This document shows positions 17,998 through 27,300 of a stretch of 47,631 nucleotides of DNA, piece after piece. The stretch is from DATCTV01 sp964400685. GTDB lineage: Bacteria; Desulfobacterota; Desulfomonilia; UBA1062. The stretch spans positions 1 to 47,631 of the forward strand of contig CAYNVT010000016.1 in the NCBI GenBank assembly GCA_964400685.1, given 5' to 3'. The position numbers and the translations under genes are program-made. Numbering within the stretch: position 1 is the stretch's first letter; the number at the start of each line of letters is the position of its first letter. The notes beneath the pieces were generated by a model, which did no database searches, had not been told where the DNA came from, and saw only the letters and a program-made list of their open reading frames with translations.

Positions 17998-18005
17998 TGT
18001 GAATA

Positions 18006-19145
18006 ATGAGAGGAAAACTTGAACAGACAAAGGCAACGATTGAGTTGATTTCAATTGAAGTTGAGAGAGTCGATGCTGAGTATAATGAACTCTGGGTAAG
18101 TTTTGAGTATACATGCCCTGGTGGTGAGTATAAATCAGCCATGCCTGTCCCGATAGGAAATTCGATGGATATGACAAACCACTTCTTCCGGGAACTGACA
18201 AACGAGGCAAGGCACCTCTCGGAAATGGAAGGGGATGAGAGCCTGATTACGAGTCTGGTCGTTTCCAACAAGGCTTCCACGATGCTCCCGATAAAAAATC
18301 TTTGCCAGCGTGTAGTTGAATCTCTTGATTATGACGGTATTCTTAATGAGAGCGCTTCTTACATTGACCTTTGCACATCCGGTCTTGATTTCAGGACTCC
18401 ATCCAACAGCCTTTCCATGAAAGACTTTGAAGAAAGGTTCAGGATATTCATGAGCAGGGCAAAAGACAAGATGTCACATGGTTATTATACTATTGCAGCG
18501 GATGATCTGGAAAAGGCGAAGGTCTTATGTTCAAGCAGTTCCATGATCTTCAAGCTTATAGGTATTTGTCACAGGGAACTGGGGCACCTGGATCTTGCGC
18601 TTGAGATGTTTTTGAAATCCCTTGAACTTGGAGAAAATGACAAAGACACCTTCCTGTACATTGCCGAGATATATTTCTTCCTTGGGGACATGGAGAATGC
18701 ATCGGATATCCTTAATAAGGTAATTATTAATCATCCGGATGACAGTCGGGTTCTTGTTGAGCTGGCAAATGTTTTATATCAGCAGGAAAAGGGCTATCTG
18801 GAAGTAATTGAAAAGGCATATCATATCGATCCCGAAGAGACTAAAAACGCAATTGTTCAAACATTTGTATTCAAAAAAAATGACAACAGGGATTTCAGGA
18901 GGATAACACTGGAGAAGGCTTCAGAAATGCTTAAGATTCCTTCAAATACGATCATGTCGCTTGCCGCCAAGCACAGAATACCGGCAAGGCAGGACCCTGC
19001 AACTGATGGAATAATCTTTGATGAGACAGAAATATATGCCTGGGCATTAGTTTACAGGAGATTTGGACTGCTCCAGAATGAAATCGAAAGAATATCTTCT
19101 AACTTCAGGGAAGCGGACGATAAAGGCCTGGCTGTACTTTCCTGA
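18006..19145 (+). CDS. TPR-repeat protein with C-terminal excisionase-like HTH
   Basis: The protein has 379 aa. An N-terminal region of about 140 residues has no recognised domain. Tetratricopeptide helices follow at about 150-290 ('IFKLIGICHRELGHLDLALEMFLKSLEL', shown by 'ICHRELGHLDLALEMF', and 'AEIYFFLGDMENASDIL'). The C-terminus (about 305-365) reads 'ITLEKASEMLKIPSNTIMSL' and 'FDETEIYAWA', like a helix-turn-helix of the MerR/excisionase type. It may therefore link protein-protein contacts to DNA binding. No signal peptide is seen. Its last 68 bp overlap the following hydrolase gene in another frame. The function is unknown. Confidence 0.7.
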   Translation: MRGKLEQTKATIELISIEVERVDAEYNELWVSFEYTCPGGEYKSAMPVPIGNSMDMTNHFFRELTNEARHLSEMEGDESLITSLVVSNKASTMLPIKNLCQRVVESLDYDGILNESASYIDLCTSGLDFRTPSNSLSMKDFEERFRIFMSRAKDKMSHGYYTIAADDLEKAKVLCSSSSMIFKLIGICHRELGHLDLALEMFLKSLELGENDKDTFLYIAEIYFFLGDMENASDILNKVIINHPDDSRVLVELANVLYQQEKGYLEVIEKAYHIDPEETKNAIVQTFVFKKNDNRDFRRITLEKASEMLKIPSNTIMSLAAKHRIPARQDPATDGIIFDETEIYAWALVYRRFGLLQNEIERISSNFREADDKGLAVLS

Positions 19146-19848
19146 AAAAAAGGGGCTGTCGCCTGTCGTTATAATATGTCACGGCATCCCCGGCGGCAAA
19201 CCTGTACCCGGTGACAGGGGATATGCCCCTTTAGCGGAATTGCTGGCGGATAGAGGATTTATCTGTGTCATTTTCAATTTCAGCGGATGCGGGGAATCAT
19301 CAGGGAATATCGATCTGAATGTGTGGCATGAAGACCTTCTGAGGGTATACGATCTGGTTTCGGAATTGCCCGGAGCGGATAATGCAGCAATAAATATAAT
19401 CGGTTTCAGTGCGGGTGGGGCAATTGCCGTAAAATTCTCCGCCCTGGAAAATAAGGGCATCAGAAGTCTAATGCTTATGGCGACTCCTGCGGATTTGTCC
19501 CAGATAATCCCTGAAGATAAAGAGCTTATGGCAGGACATTTCAGGGAGTTGGGTCTTATAAAAAATCCCATGTCTCCTGATGATATGAATAAATGGTATA
19601 AAGGCTTTTCATCACTCAAAGCAGAGGATCTTGTCAGATGGCTTCCTCAGGACATACCTCTTTGCATTGTACATGGGGACAGAGATGCAGTGGTGCCTGT
19701 TTCCCATGCGGAAAGAATCTATAAAGCGGCACCGCAACCTAAAAAAATAATGATACTTGAAGGAGCGCTGCATCAGTTAAGGAAAGACGACAGGGTGACA
19801 GGGATTATCCTTGATTGGCTGAAAGAACTGAAGACTTATTGCCCCTGA
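19078..19848 (+). CDS. alpha/beta hydrolase (serine esterase/peptidase type)
   Basis: The protein has 256 aa from ATG 19078; a TTG at 19063 is possible but only 2 bp from the AGGAG. The oxyanion strand is 'VVIICHGIPGG', the nucleophile elbow 'GFSAGGA' (S111), the acid D203 in 'HGDRDAVVP' and the catalytic His H232 in 'GALHQL'. It is cytoplasmic, with no signal peptide. The substrate is unknown; small acyl esters are typical for the family. Its start lies 68 bp inside the TPR/HTH gene, which suggests translational coupling. It is convergent with the NlpC/P60 gene after only 14 bp. Confidence 0.85.
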   Translation: MKSKEYLLTSGKRTIKAWLYFPEKKGLSPVVIICHGIPGGKPVPGDRGYAPLAELLADRGFICVIFNFSGCGESSGNIDLNVWHEDLLRVYDLVSELPGADNAAINIIGFSAGGAIAVKFSALENKGIRSLMLMATPADLSQIIPEDKELMAGHFRELGLIKNPMSPDDMNKWYKGFSSLKAEDLVRWLPQDIPLCIVHGDRDAVVPVSHAERIYKAAPQPKKIMILEGALHQLRKDDRVTGIILDWLKELKTYCP

Positions 19849-19862
19849 AGAAATTATAAAAG

Positions 19863-21167
19863 TCAGCGTATTACAGACCTGGCCCCGACGTAATTCTTTT
19901 TATAATAATTTGTATTGAGCGATTCCACGGTAACTGTATGGCCGGGCCTCGGGGCGTGTATGAATTTTCCGTCTCCTACATAAATTCCCACATGGGTGAT
20001 TCTTCTGGGTGCCTTTATGTATTTGACGATTTTCTTCTTGGGATTCTTTTTGCTTCGGACTTTGATCTTTTTATATGGGGAACTGGTCGAAAAGAATACC
20101 AGGTCTCCCTTTTCAAGCTCATCCTTTTTCTTGGGTGTGCCGACATGGAATTGTTCCCTGCTCGATCTGGGAAGATTGAGCCCCAGATCCCTGTAAATCT
20201 GCATTGTAAGACCGCTGCAATCCGTAGCGGTACTTGATGCCCCTCCTCTTTTGTAAGGGATGCCTTTATATGTATCCGCGACATTAATGAGCTTTTCTCT
20301 AAGTTCCGGGTTAATGTTTATCGGTTCAACATTCATATTATCTTCATATACATCGGAACCGCTCTCGTCTTCATATGAAGCCAGGAGTGAACTGCGCTTT
20401 TTCTGTGAATATGCATAACGGGAGTGTTCATTCATCTTCTTGTTTGCAAGCATCTGTGATTTGTGACGTTTCGTTGATGCGAGTTTCAGGTTTTTCTTCT
20501 TTTCATTTTTTGATTTCAGGATCTGTCTGTTCAAATCCTGCGCTTCTTTCCTGATTTTTGACTGAACCTCATGAGGGGCATTGAAAACCGAACAAAATGT
20601 ACTGTCGGCTGCTGCAAGGATGTTTTTCGATAATTCTTCTGGATTCAAACCGGGAATGGAAACAACATTTTCCGTGACCTGTTCATCCTTCACTGATGAC
20701 TTTGTTACGGTTTCTTTTGTGGCTTTTAAAGCCGCTCCTGCAATACCCGGATTTATTGATATGGCTTTTCCTGAATAAATAACTTTTCTCTTTGATGACG
20801 GCGAACTGTATCCTATCTCGATAATAGATGGTTTTCCTGTCTTCATTCTCAGGTCAATTTCACCGCCCGGTCTGATCTTTCTGACAATCTTTTTATCAGC
20901 CTTTTTTGCCGCATTAAGTGCATCGGCCATGGAAACGCCCTGGCTTGTAAGGATTTTAATAAAGGTGTCTCCTTCCTTGATCTGGTATGTGATTTTGCTC
21001 GGCACGATCCTGGCTGCTGTAGAAGCTGGCTGGGAATTGGTGCTGCCTTTGATGTATTTCTGATTGGCAGATGGCATTGCATTAACCACATCCGGCAATG
21101 AAATATGTAAAAATATAATGCTTATTAATATAAGCCATCCGTAGGACGGCATCTTTGTTCTAATCAC
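19863..21167 (-). CDS. secreted NlpC/P60 endopeptidase with OapA/LysM-like N-terminal domain
   Basis: The protein has about 434 aa. I prefer GTG 21167 because GGAGG lies 6 bp ahead; the TTG one codon earlier is too close. An N-terminal hydrophobic segment ('GWLILISIIFLHISL') acts as signal or anchor. Residues about 60-110 ('IKEGDTFIKILTSQGVSMAD') are an OapA-like cell-wall-binding module. A basic, coiled middle follows. The NlpC/P60 domain spans about 290-430 with Cys 317 ('ATDCSGL'), His 392 ('THVGIYVG') and His 404 ('FIHAP') in this numbering. A Lys/Arg-rich insertion of about 20 residues sits inside the catalytic domain. It would cleave peptidoglycan stem peptides in the periplasm. Confidence 0.85.
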   Translation of the reverse strand: MIRTKMPSYGWLILISIIFLHISLPDVVNAMPSANQKYIKGSTNSQPASTAARIVPSKITYQIKEGDTFIKILTSQGVSMADALNAAKKADKKIVRKIRPGGEIDLRMKTGKPSIIEIGYSSPSSKRKVIYSGKAISINPGIAGAALKATKETVTKSSVKDEQVTENVVSIPGLNPEELSKNILAAADSTFCSVFNAPHEVQSKIRKEAQDLNRQILKSKNEKKKNLKLASTKRHKSQMLANKKMNEHSRYAYSQKKRSSLLASYEDESGSDVYEDNMNVEPININPELREKLINVADTYKGIPYKRGGASSTATDCSGLTMQIYRDLGLNLPRSSREQFHVGTPKKKDELEKGDLVFFSTSSPYKKIKVRSKKNPKKKIVKYIKAPRRITHVGIYVGDGKFIHAPRPGHTVTVESLNTNYYKKNYVGARSVIR

Positions 21168-21237
21168 CAATAACCTCCGAGAGTGTTTTATGATTTACCA
21201 ATCAATTTAATTAAGGAGATCATAAAATACTTTTCTC

Positions 21238-21266
21238 TATATACCCATGATACATACATAAGTCAA
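21238..21266 (-). promoter_or_regulatory. sigma-70-type promoter of the NlpC/P60 gene
   Basis: On the minus strand TTGACT (21266-21261, 5/6) is followed after exactly 17 bp by TATATA (21243-21238, 4/6), with the GTG start about 70 bp downstream. The rest of the 21168-21367 intergenic stretch holds no ORF or hairpin that I can support. Confidence 0.6.
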
Positions 21267-21367
21267 ATTTGGAGGAAATAACCAAATAATTCAATAAGAT
21301 GACATATAATAAGCCCTCTCTTGAAATAGTACACGATATCCTTTGTCTGATGAGCTTACCACAATAG

Positions 21368-21778
21368 CTAATCCTGCCTGTAAATGCCTGCAGCCCTTTT
21401 TTCCTGAGCCCTTTTTGAGATTGCGGTATCGCAGGAAAAGCTCAACCCGGTTTTATGTATCAGTTCCTTGATATAATCCAGATTGGGGCATGCAGGACCG
21501 TGATAGTTGTCTTTGGTCATGCAGCTGGCAAGTTTAACCAGTATCTCGTGGGCCTCGATGCCATCGGATTGTTTGGCCTTTCTTTTAAGAAGGCTCAGTT
21601 TCCGGTGTATTGCCCTGCCGCAGCAGCCGCCACAGGTAAAAGACAGTTTCCTGACATCATTTGAAAGATCAAGGTTCTCAAAGCCACCTGTTCTGGTCAC
21701 ATAAGCCCTGTCGCAATAATACCCGGGACACCTTTCATGAACAATATGACATTGTATGATAGCTATCAATTTTATCAT
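21368..21778 (-). CDS. CGGC-domain protein, Cys-rich
   Basis: The protein has 136 aa with nine or more cysteines: C10, C17, C22, the C49-G-G-C52-C53 cluster that names the family, C86, C97 and C116. 'IIQCHIVHERCPGYYCDRA' and 'SFTCGGCCGRAIHRKL' are the conserved blocks. CGGC proteins occur in anaerobes and are thought to bind metal or do redox chemistry; no reaction is established. It is the last gene of the operon with the beta-helix protein, GlmM, GlmS-like and GH13 genes, 11 bp after the previous stop. An AGAGGA ribosome binding site precedes the ATG. Whether it serves the sugar pathway is unclear. Confidence 0.8.
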   Translation of the reverse strand: MIKLIAIIQCHIVHERCPGYYCDRAYVTRTGGFENLDLSNDVRKLSFTCGGCCGRAIHRKLSLLKRKAKQSDGIEAHEILVKLASCMTKDNYHGPACPNLDYIKELIHKTGLSFSCDTAISKRAQEKRAAGIYRQD

Positions 21779-21789
21779 GCTATCCTCTG

Positions 21790-22998
21790 TTAAGGCAAAG
21801 CCGGTAGAAGTGAACCGGTGCCGGTTTCAACTGTACGTGTTATGGATGAGAGCCAGAAAATCCCAGCGTTGATTGTGTTTTTATCGAGAGAACGCATCGT
21901 TTCGATATAATCCTTTCCGCCTTTGGGCAAGCCGGAAAAGAAATTCTTCATTAAATTCAGATCCCCTTCAAGGTCTCTGAATTTTATCAGTTTGTCTTCG
22001 ATCTCCGGCCATCTGGAGAGAAATTCTTCCTGTTCCTTGATAACGACGGTCAGATGATCATTTTTAAGAAGCCTCAGCCCTTTGACGGATTCCGGGATCT
22101 TTGCCGCAAAGGCTTTGAGCCTTGAAACACGCTCATCGAGACCCGAATCTATTGCCTCAATGGATGCTTTCAGCAAGGGTTCGGGAAGGAATATTGATCT
22201 TACGTCGGTGTACCATTTTCTGAGGGCAATAAGATTTGCGATATAGGATATGTTATTTAAAACTTTCCTTTTTACATTAAAATAGACTCCGGGAATGAAA
22301 GAGGTCTCATTGATTTTGCTCTGTGCTCCAGTGACAAGCATACCGTCAGCCAGGTCATTATTATATACAATGCCTGCTGCTATTGTCGAACCGAAGCCGA
22401 TACGGGACGGTCCTACGAGACCTCCCTGACCGCCAAGAAATATGGGTCTTTCTCTTAGAAAAACTCCGCGTGGCACATCGCCCATTAACGAAGCGGTTGC
22501 CTTGTCCATATTGGGCGTGAAGTTGAAATGTATGTATGAGCTGCCGACCTCGCTGTGGTTTTTTCTGCTGGTGCCTCCTGCCATCATGCAGTCGCAGAAA
22601 TTAATGAGGCTGCCCAGTGTTACAAATGGGAAAAGTATACTCTGTTTGAGCCCGACGGTATGTGCCGCGTTCGCCTCTTCTTCTAATATAGTGCCTTCGC
22701 GCACATGAGCGCCCGAGCCCATAGCCGATCTGTCAAGAAAAACCGCTTTCTTAAAATATCCGCCTTTAAGTTCGACACCGCGGCCTGTTGTACAGTCCTC
22801 TATTGTGATTGGCGCCTCCTGACCTAGTTTTGTATCTTTTCCTATAAAGGTTTTTCTGCCGGATATCCTGCAACCGGGATATATTGTCACACCTTCTTCA
22901 ATATGATCGGGGTTGACATCATTTGAGATGAAGACAGTCTGAGGCTCGATTATTATGACGCCCTTGCTGAAAAGGCTTTTTGATATTTCTTTATCCAT
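21790..22998 (-). CDS. left-handed beta-helix (hexapeptide-repeat) protein, GlmU/UDP-GlcNAc pyrophosphorylase-related
   Basis: The protein has 402 aa. Residues about 20-225 are imperfect hexapeptide repeats ('VTIYPGCRISGRKTFIGKDT', 'GVELKGGYFKKAVFLDRSAM', 'SRIGFGSTIAAGIVY') like the C-terminal acetyltransferase half of GlmU. No nucleotidyltransferase domain (GxGTRM type) is present at the N-terminus. Residues about 255-400 are helical and unassigned. Its position 29 bp after glmM suggests that it acts on glucosamine-1-phosphate or a related hexosamine phosphate, or only organises the pathway. Catalytic residues could not be assigned with confidence. Confidence 0.75.
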   Translation of the reverse strand: MDKEISKSLFSKGVIIIEPQTVFISNDVNPDHIEEGVTIYPGCRISGRKTFIGKDTKLGQEAPITIEDCTTGRGVELKGGYFKKAVFLDRSAMGSGAHVREGTILEEEANAAHTVGLKQSILFPFVTLGSLINFCDCMMAGGTSRKNHSEVGSSYIHFNFTPNMDKATASLMGDVPRGVFLRERPIFLGGQGGLVGPSRIGFGSTIAAGIVYNNDLADGMLVTGAQSKINETSFIPGVYFNVKRKVLNNISYIANLIALRKWYTDVRSIFLPEPLLKASIEAIDSGLDERVSRLKAFAAKIPESVKGLRLLKNDHLTVVIKEQEEFLSRWPEIEDKLIKFRDLEGDLNLMKNFFSGLPKGGKDYIETMRSLDKNTINAGIFWLSSITRTVETGTGSLLPALP

Positions 22999-23027
22999 AT
23001 TTCTGATTTCTTATCCTTATATGCAGT

Positions 23028-24374
23028 TCAGCCGATAGTGGCCCTAACAACAGCTGCTATCATTTCGCAATATTTGTCGGTCTCTTCTTTTGTCGGACCC
23101 TCGACCATTACTCTGCACATCTGCTGTGTGCCGGAATAGCGCACAAGCACCCTGCCTTTTTCGCCCAGAGCCTTTTCCGCCAGCTTGATTGCCGAGACGA
23201 TCTCCGGTACTGTCTCGATATCGGGTTTGCTCTTTACTGTTATATTTATAAGCTTCTGTGGAAAGACCTGCATAACGCCTAGACCTGAAAGCGGCCTGTT
23301 CTCCTCCTTCATTACCCGTGCAAGCTGCAGAGCCGCTATAATCCCGTCTCCTGTCGTATGGTGTTCGAGGAAAATGATGTGTCCTGAATCTTCGCCGCCG
23401 ATTATTGCCCCCTTGTCGAGCATTTCTTCCAGAACATACCTATCGCCGACATTTGCCTCTATGTGTGATATGTCCAGTTCTTTAAGTGCAATCTTGAAAC
23501 CGAGATTGCTCATGACTGTAGTAACGACGAGATTGTTTTTGAGCTTGTCCTGCTGCTTCATGGCTTTTGCGCAGATTGCTATCATCTGATCGCCCGAAAG
23601 GACATTACCCTTTTCATCAACAGCTATCATCCTGTCCCCGTCGCCGTCAAAGGCGAATCCTGCCTGCGCCCCTCTCCTGATGACCTCTTCGGCCATTTTC
23701 TCGGGATGCTGCGAACCGCAACCGCTGTTTATGTTTCTTCCGTCAGGAGTGTTCGCCAGGTTGATTACCTCTGCTCCGAGTTCGAAAAAGACCTCGGGCG
23801 CCACTTTGTAGGTTGCGCCGTTTGAGCAGTCCAGAACTATCTTCATGCCTTCAAGGCTGAGTTCCGACGGAAATGAATTCTTGATGAAGACGATATACCT
23901 GCCCCGGGCGTCGTCTATCCTGTACGCCTTGCCGAGTTCTTTGGAGGGGCTTTTCAGTTCATTAAGCTTTTCAGAAAGAATGAGCTCCTCGATTTCAGCC
24001 TCTTTTTCATCAGGAAGCTTGAATCCCGTCTTCGAGAATATCTTGATGCCGTTGTCCTCATACGGATTGTGTGATGCCGAAATCACGATGCCTGCATCCG
24101 CACGCATGCTTTGAGTGAGAAATGCGACACCCGGTGTAGGCATGACGCCTATGACAAGTGCATCCGCACCCATGGAGCATACACCTGAAACAAGGGCGTC
24201 TTCTATCATATAGCCCGAGAGCCTGGTGTCCTTTCCTATGACTATCCTGGGCGTATGCCCTGCCTTCCTGCATGTGTATGCTATGGCCATACCGACTTTG
24301 AGCGCCACTTCGGCTGTCATGGGGTATGTGTTTGCAACCCCGCGTATCCCGTCGGTACCAAATAGCTTTCCCAT
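23028..24374 (-). CDS. glmM: phosphoglucosamine mutase
   Basis: The protein has 448 aa, a normal GlmM length. 'GKLFGTDGIRGVAN' is the family start, and the phosphoserine loop 'ISASHNPYEDNG' places the active Ser at 101. The metal loop 'AFDGDGDRM' and the C-terminal phosphate loop 'RYSGTQQMCRVMVEG' follow. It interconverts glucosamine-6-phosphate and glucosamine-1-phosphate in the cytoplasm on the way to UDP-GlcNAc. A strong ribosome binding site (AAGGAG) lies in the end of the GlmS-like gene, whose TGA is separated by one base from this ATG, so the two products are made together. Confidence 0.95.
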   Translation of the reverse strand: MGKLFGTDGIRGVANTYPMTAEVALKVGMAIAYTCRKAGHTPRIVIGKDTRLSGYMIEDALVSGVCSMGADALVIGVMPTPGVAFLTQSMRADAGIVISASHNPYEDNGIKIFSKTGFKLPDEKEAEIEELILSEKLNELKSPSKELGKAYRIDDARGRYIVFIKNSFPSELSLEGMKIVLDCSNGATYKVAPEVFFELGAEVINLANTPDGRNINSGCGSQHPEKMAEEVIRRGAQAGFAFDGDGDRMIAVDEKGNVLSGDQMIAICAKAMKQQDKLKNNLVVTTVMSNLGFKIALKELDISHIEANVGDRYVLEEMLDKGAIIGGEDSGHIIFLEHHTTGDGIIAALQLARVMKEENRPLSGLGVMQVFPQKLINITVKSKPDIETVPEIVSAIKLAEKALGEKGRVLVRYSGTQQMCRVMVEGPTKEETDKYCEMIAAVVRATIG

Positions 24375-24375
24375 T

Positions 24376-27300
24376 TCATATCTCCTTCTTGATTATGTCA
24401 GCAATAACCTCGGGTGCTTCTCCGAGCAGCAGTTTAACCGGTAGATCCCGGATAAAATCATCCTGCCATGCAATATTTTCTTCATCCAGCATGTTCATGA
24501 TATCGCCGAGTTTTTCTCCCAGAATCGCTTTCTTCTTTTCGATGTCAAGTGAGGTTTCAAAGTCGACATGGAAAAGAATAAGCTGCTCAGGGATCAGGTT
24601 AAGGCCCAGAAGCGATATTATGACGATGGATGCGCTGTCCGACTTTCCGCTTCCGGCATAAATCTCTCGGTTTTTTATTATGGTTCTTTTCGTTCCCATT
24701 AATGGTGTGCCTGTATCCGCCCTTGATTTTAAATCGGCTGCCACGCCGCCTTTTTTTACAAGCTTCAGCATGGAAGAATCAGTCGGTATTCCGTCAATAT
24801 CGAGCCCCGTTAAATTGTACAGGGTAAACCCTTTTACTGAATTGATCGCAGGCTGAATCCTCTTGATGGAGAGGATGTCTTTCTGTGTGATGTTTTCTGT
24901 AGTAAAACCGAGCGCATAAAGGGAATCGAATATCACGCCTTTTAATGCCTCGATCTTCCTGCTCGTCCCCACTGTTACGGTCTTTGCCTGATGTTTTATT
25001 GCATCGACAGGTCTTGCAAGTTCGTCGATGGCTTTTCCCAGTGTTATGTCCAGCATCTCAATGGGTGAAGATGCCTTTCTTCCCTTGAAATCCTTTCTGT
25101 ATTCTTCAGGGGCTATTTTGCCCGTGGCGTATTTGAGGAGCAGGGTGAGGTCGGTCGCCGTATCAACGTTAAGGTTTGCCATGTGGCCCATACCCCGCCA
25201 TTCATTGAAACCTTGTGCAAAATCATCGACGACCCTGTGAATTTCTCTGTCCGCCATGATTTCGAATATGGACAGGCCTTCTTCTTCATGCTTCGCCAGG
25301 ACGTCGGAAAGTCTTATCCTGAAATCCCTGAAATGGCCTGCCTGTTCGTCAAGGCTAAGCGCTGCATAATAACCCCAAATATGTCCTGCCAGCGTATTCA
25401 TGATGACGGAAACAGGAAATGTAGCCCTGGGCACATTGAAGACATAATCTGCGACATTGTCGAAACGCCTCTCGTCATCGTCTGCAATGACAACTACCTT
25501 TGATGCGTGAGCTTTGAAAATGGCGGAATCCTTGACGATGTCCTCGAGCACGATATCCGGACTTCCCGCCGCCATGACAAGTATGAGTGGCTCGGCAGAG
25601 AGGTCAATATGTTTTTTGTCTTCAATTATATCTGACGAGATGGTTTTATAGCAGAGTTCGCTCAGCTTTATCCTGACTTCGTCTGCCGCCACCTTGTTCG
25701 TTCCGCTGCCGAGAACAGCCCAGTATTTTTTAAGCCTCACAAGGTCCCAGGCCGTTTCTCTTAAATTCTCCATCCGTTCAAGCACCCGGTTCATAAGCGC
25801 AGGAGCCCTCTCCAGGCCCTCAAGCTCCCGGATGATATCAGCATCGGGTATGGCATTTAAAAGCTTGGCGAAATATAGTGTCAGCACATAACCGGCGGCT
25901 ATCTGGGAGTAGAACGCCTTGGTGGATGCAACCGACATCTCGATGTCCCTTCCGTCGCTTGTATATAATACCCCGTGGGCCTTTGTAGTTATGTCCGATT
26001 GCCTGCGGTTTACTATTGCAAGGACTGAAGCACCTTTCTCCCTTGCCATGGTCACGGCGCGGTTGGTATCAGTCGTTGTGCCCGACTGTGTAACGGCTAT
26101 GACGAGCGATCTGGCAAGGTCATCGTCTGCTGCGAATCCGCTCAAATCGGTTGCTTTTTTTGCCTGAATGTTGAGGTTCGTGCTCTTTAAATAAATGGCC
26201 ATGGCCTCTGCTATTGCGGTTCCGGCAACAGCCGCCGTCCCCTGGCCTATTATATAGATATTCCTGATCCTGCCATCGAGAAGGTCCTGTTTCAGCTTTT
26301 CTGAGACGACCTCTTCCCCCAGGTTGAAATTTACAATACCGCCCGATATTTTATATTTTCCTCTGAGCGTTTTTCTTACCGAAGACGGAGAATCCGTTAT
26401 CTCTTTGATCAGGAAATGGGGATGCATGCCGCGGTCTATGTCGCGTGTTGTAATCTCGGCTTTCTTGATGTTTCCTTTACCAAGGATTATGGGATGACCG
26501 TCATAATACATGGCCTCGATTCCATTAAGGCCCGGTCCCTTATCGTTTGAGAGTATGAATATCTGGCCTGATGATGACGGATCGCCTTCTATGCGGGCGC
26601 TTTCTCCATCCATTTTTATGAACAGGGGTGTTTCCTCAACTAGGCCATAGACTTCTGATGCAAAAGAGTACTGGTTATCAGAAAGGCCCACGAAAAGTGC
26701 CTGACCGCTTCCATGAAGGGCAAGGTGCATCTTTCCCGGTTCCAGGTTTGATTCCATTGCAATTGCATGGGACCCTTCAAACGAGGCTACGGCCCTCCTG
26801 AATGCCTCTTTCAGGTCGCAGCCCTCAAGGAGGTATCTTTCTATCTCTACCGGTATGGCCTTGGTGTCCGATGTCACCCTTGTATCCAGGAGCCTGCCTG
26901 ATGATTCACACCGGGATTTTATATCAAGGTAATTGTCGATATCTCCGTTCAGCGCGACATTGATAAAGAAACTGCCGCTGCCGTACACGGGGTAAGTCTT
27001 GTCCAGTACTGCTGTTCCGGCAGAGCACAGAGTGCAGTTGTTCACCGGATGGCAGTTTGGTATGTTTATGGCGCCGACTGAGGCCCATCTGGTGTGGGCC
27101 AGATACATTTCATCATCACCGCCCGCCACGAGGAATTCTTTCAATATCTTATCCTCAGAGATGAATCCTCTCAGTTCCCTGCAGTTCCTGCCGAGTTCGC
27201 CGGTGATGGATGCGGTCTTGTATGTAAAGGCGGCAAAACCGTCAGAAATGTTTATTGAGCGGTTCATAAGCTCGCCGGTAGATCTCCTTTCGAAAAATTC

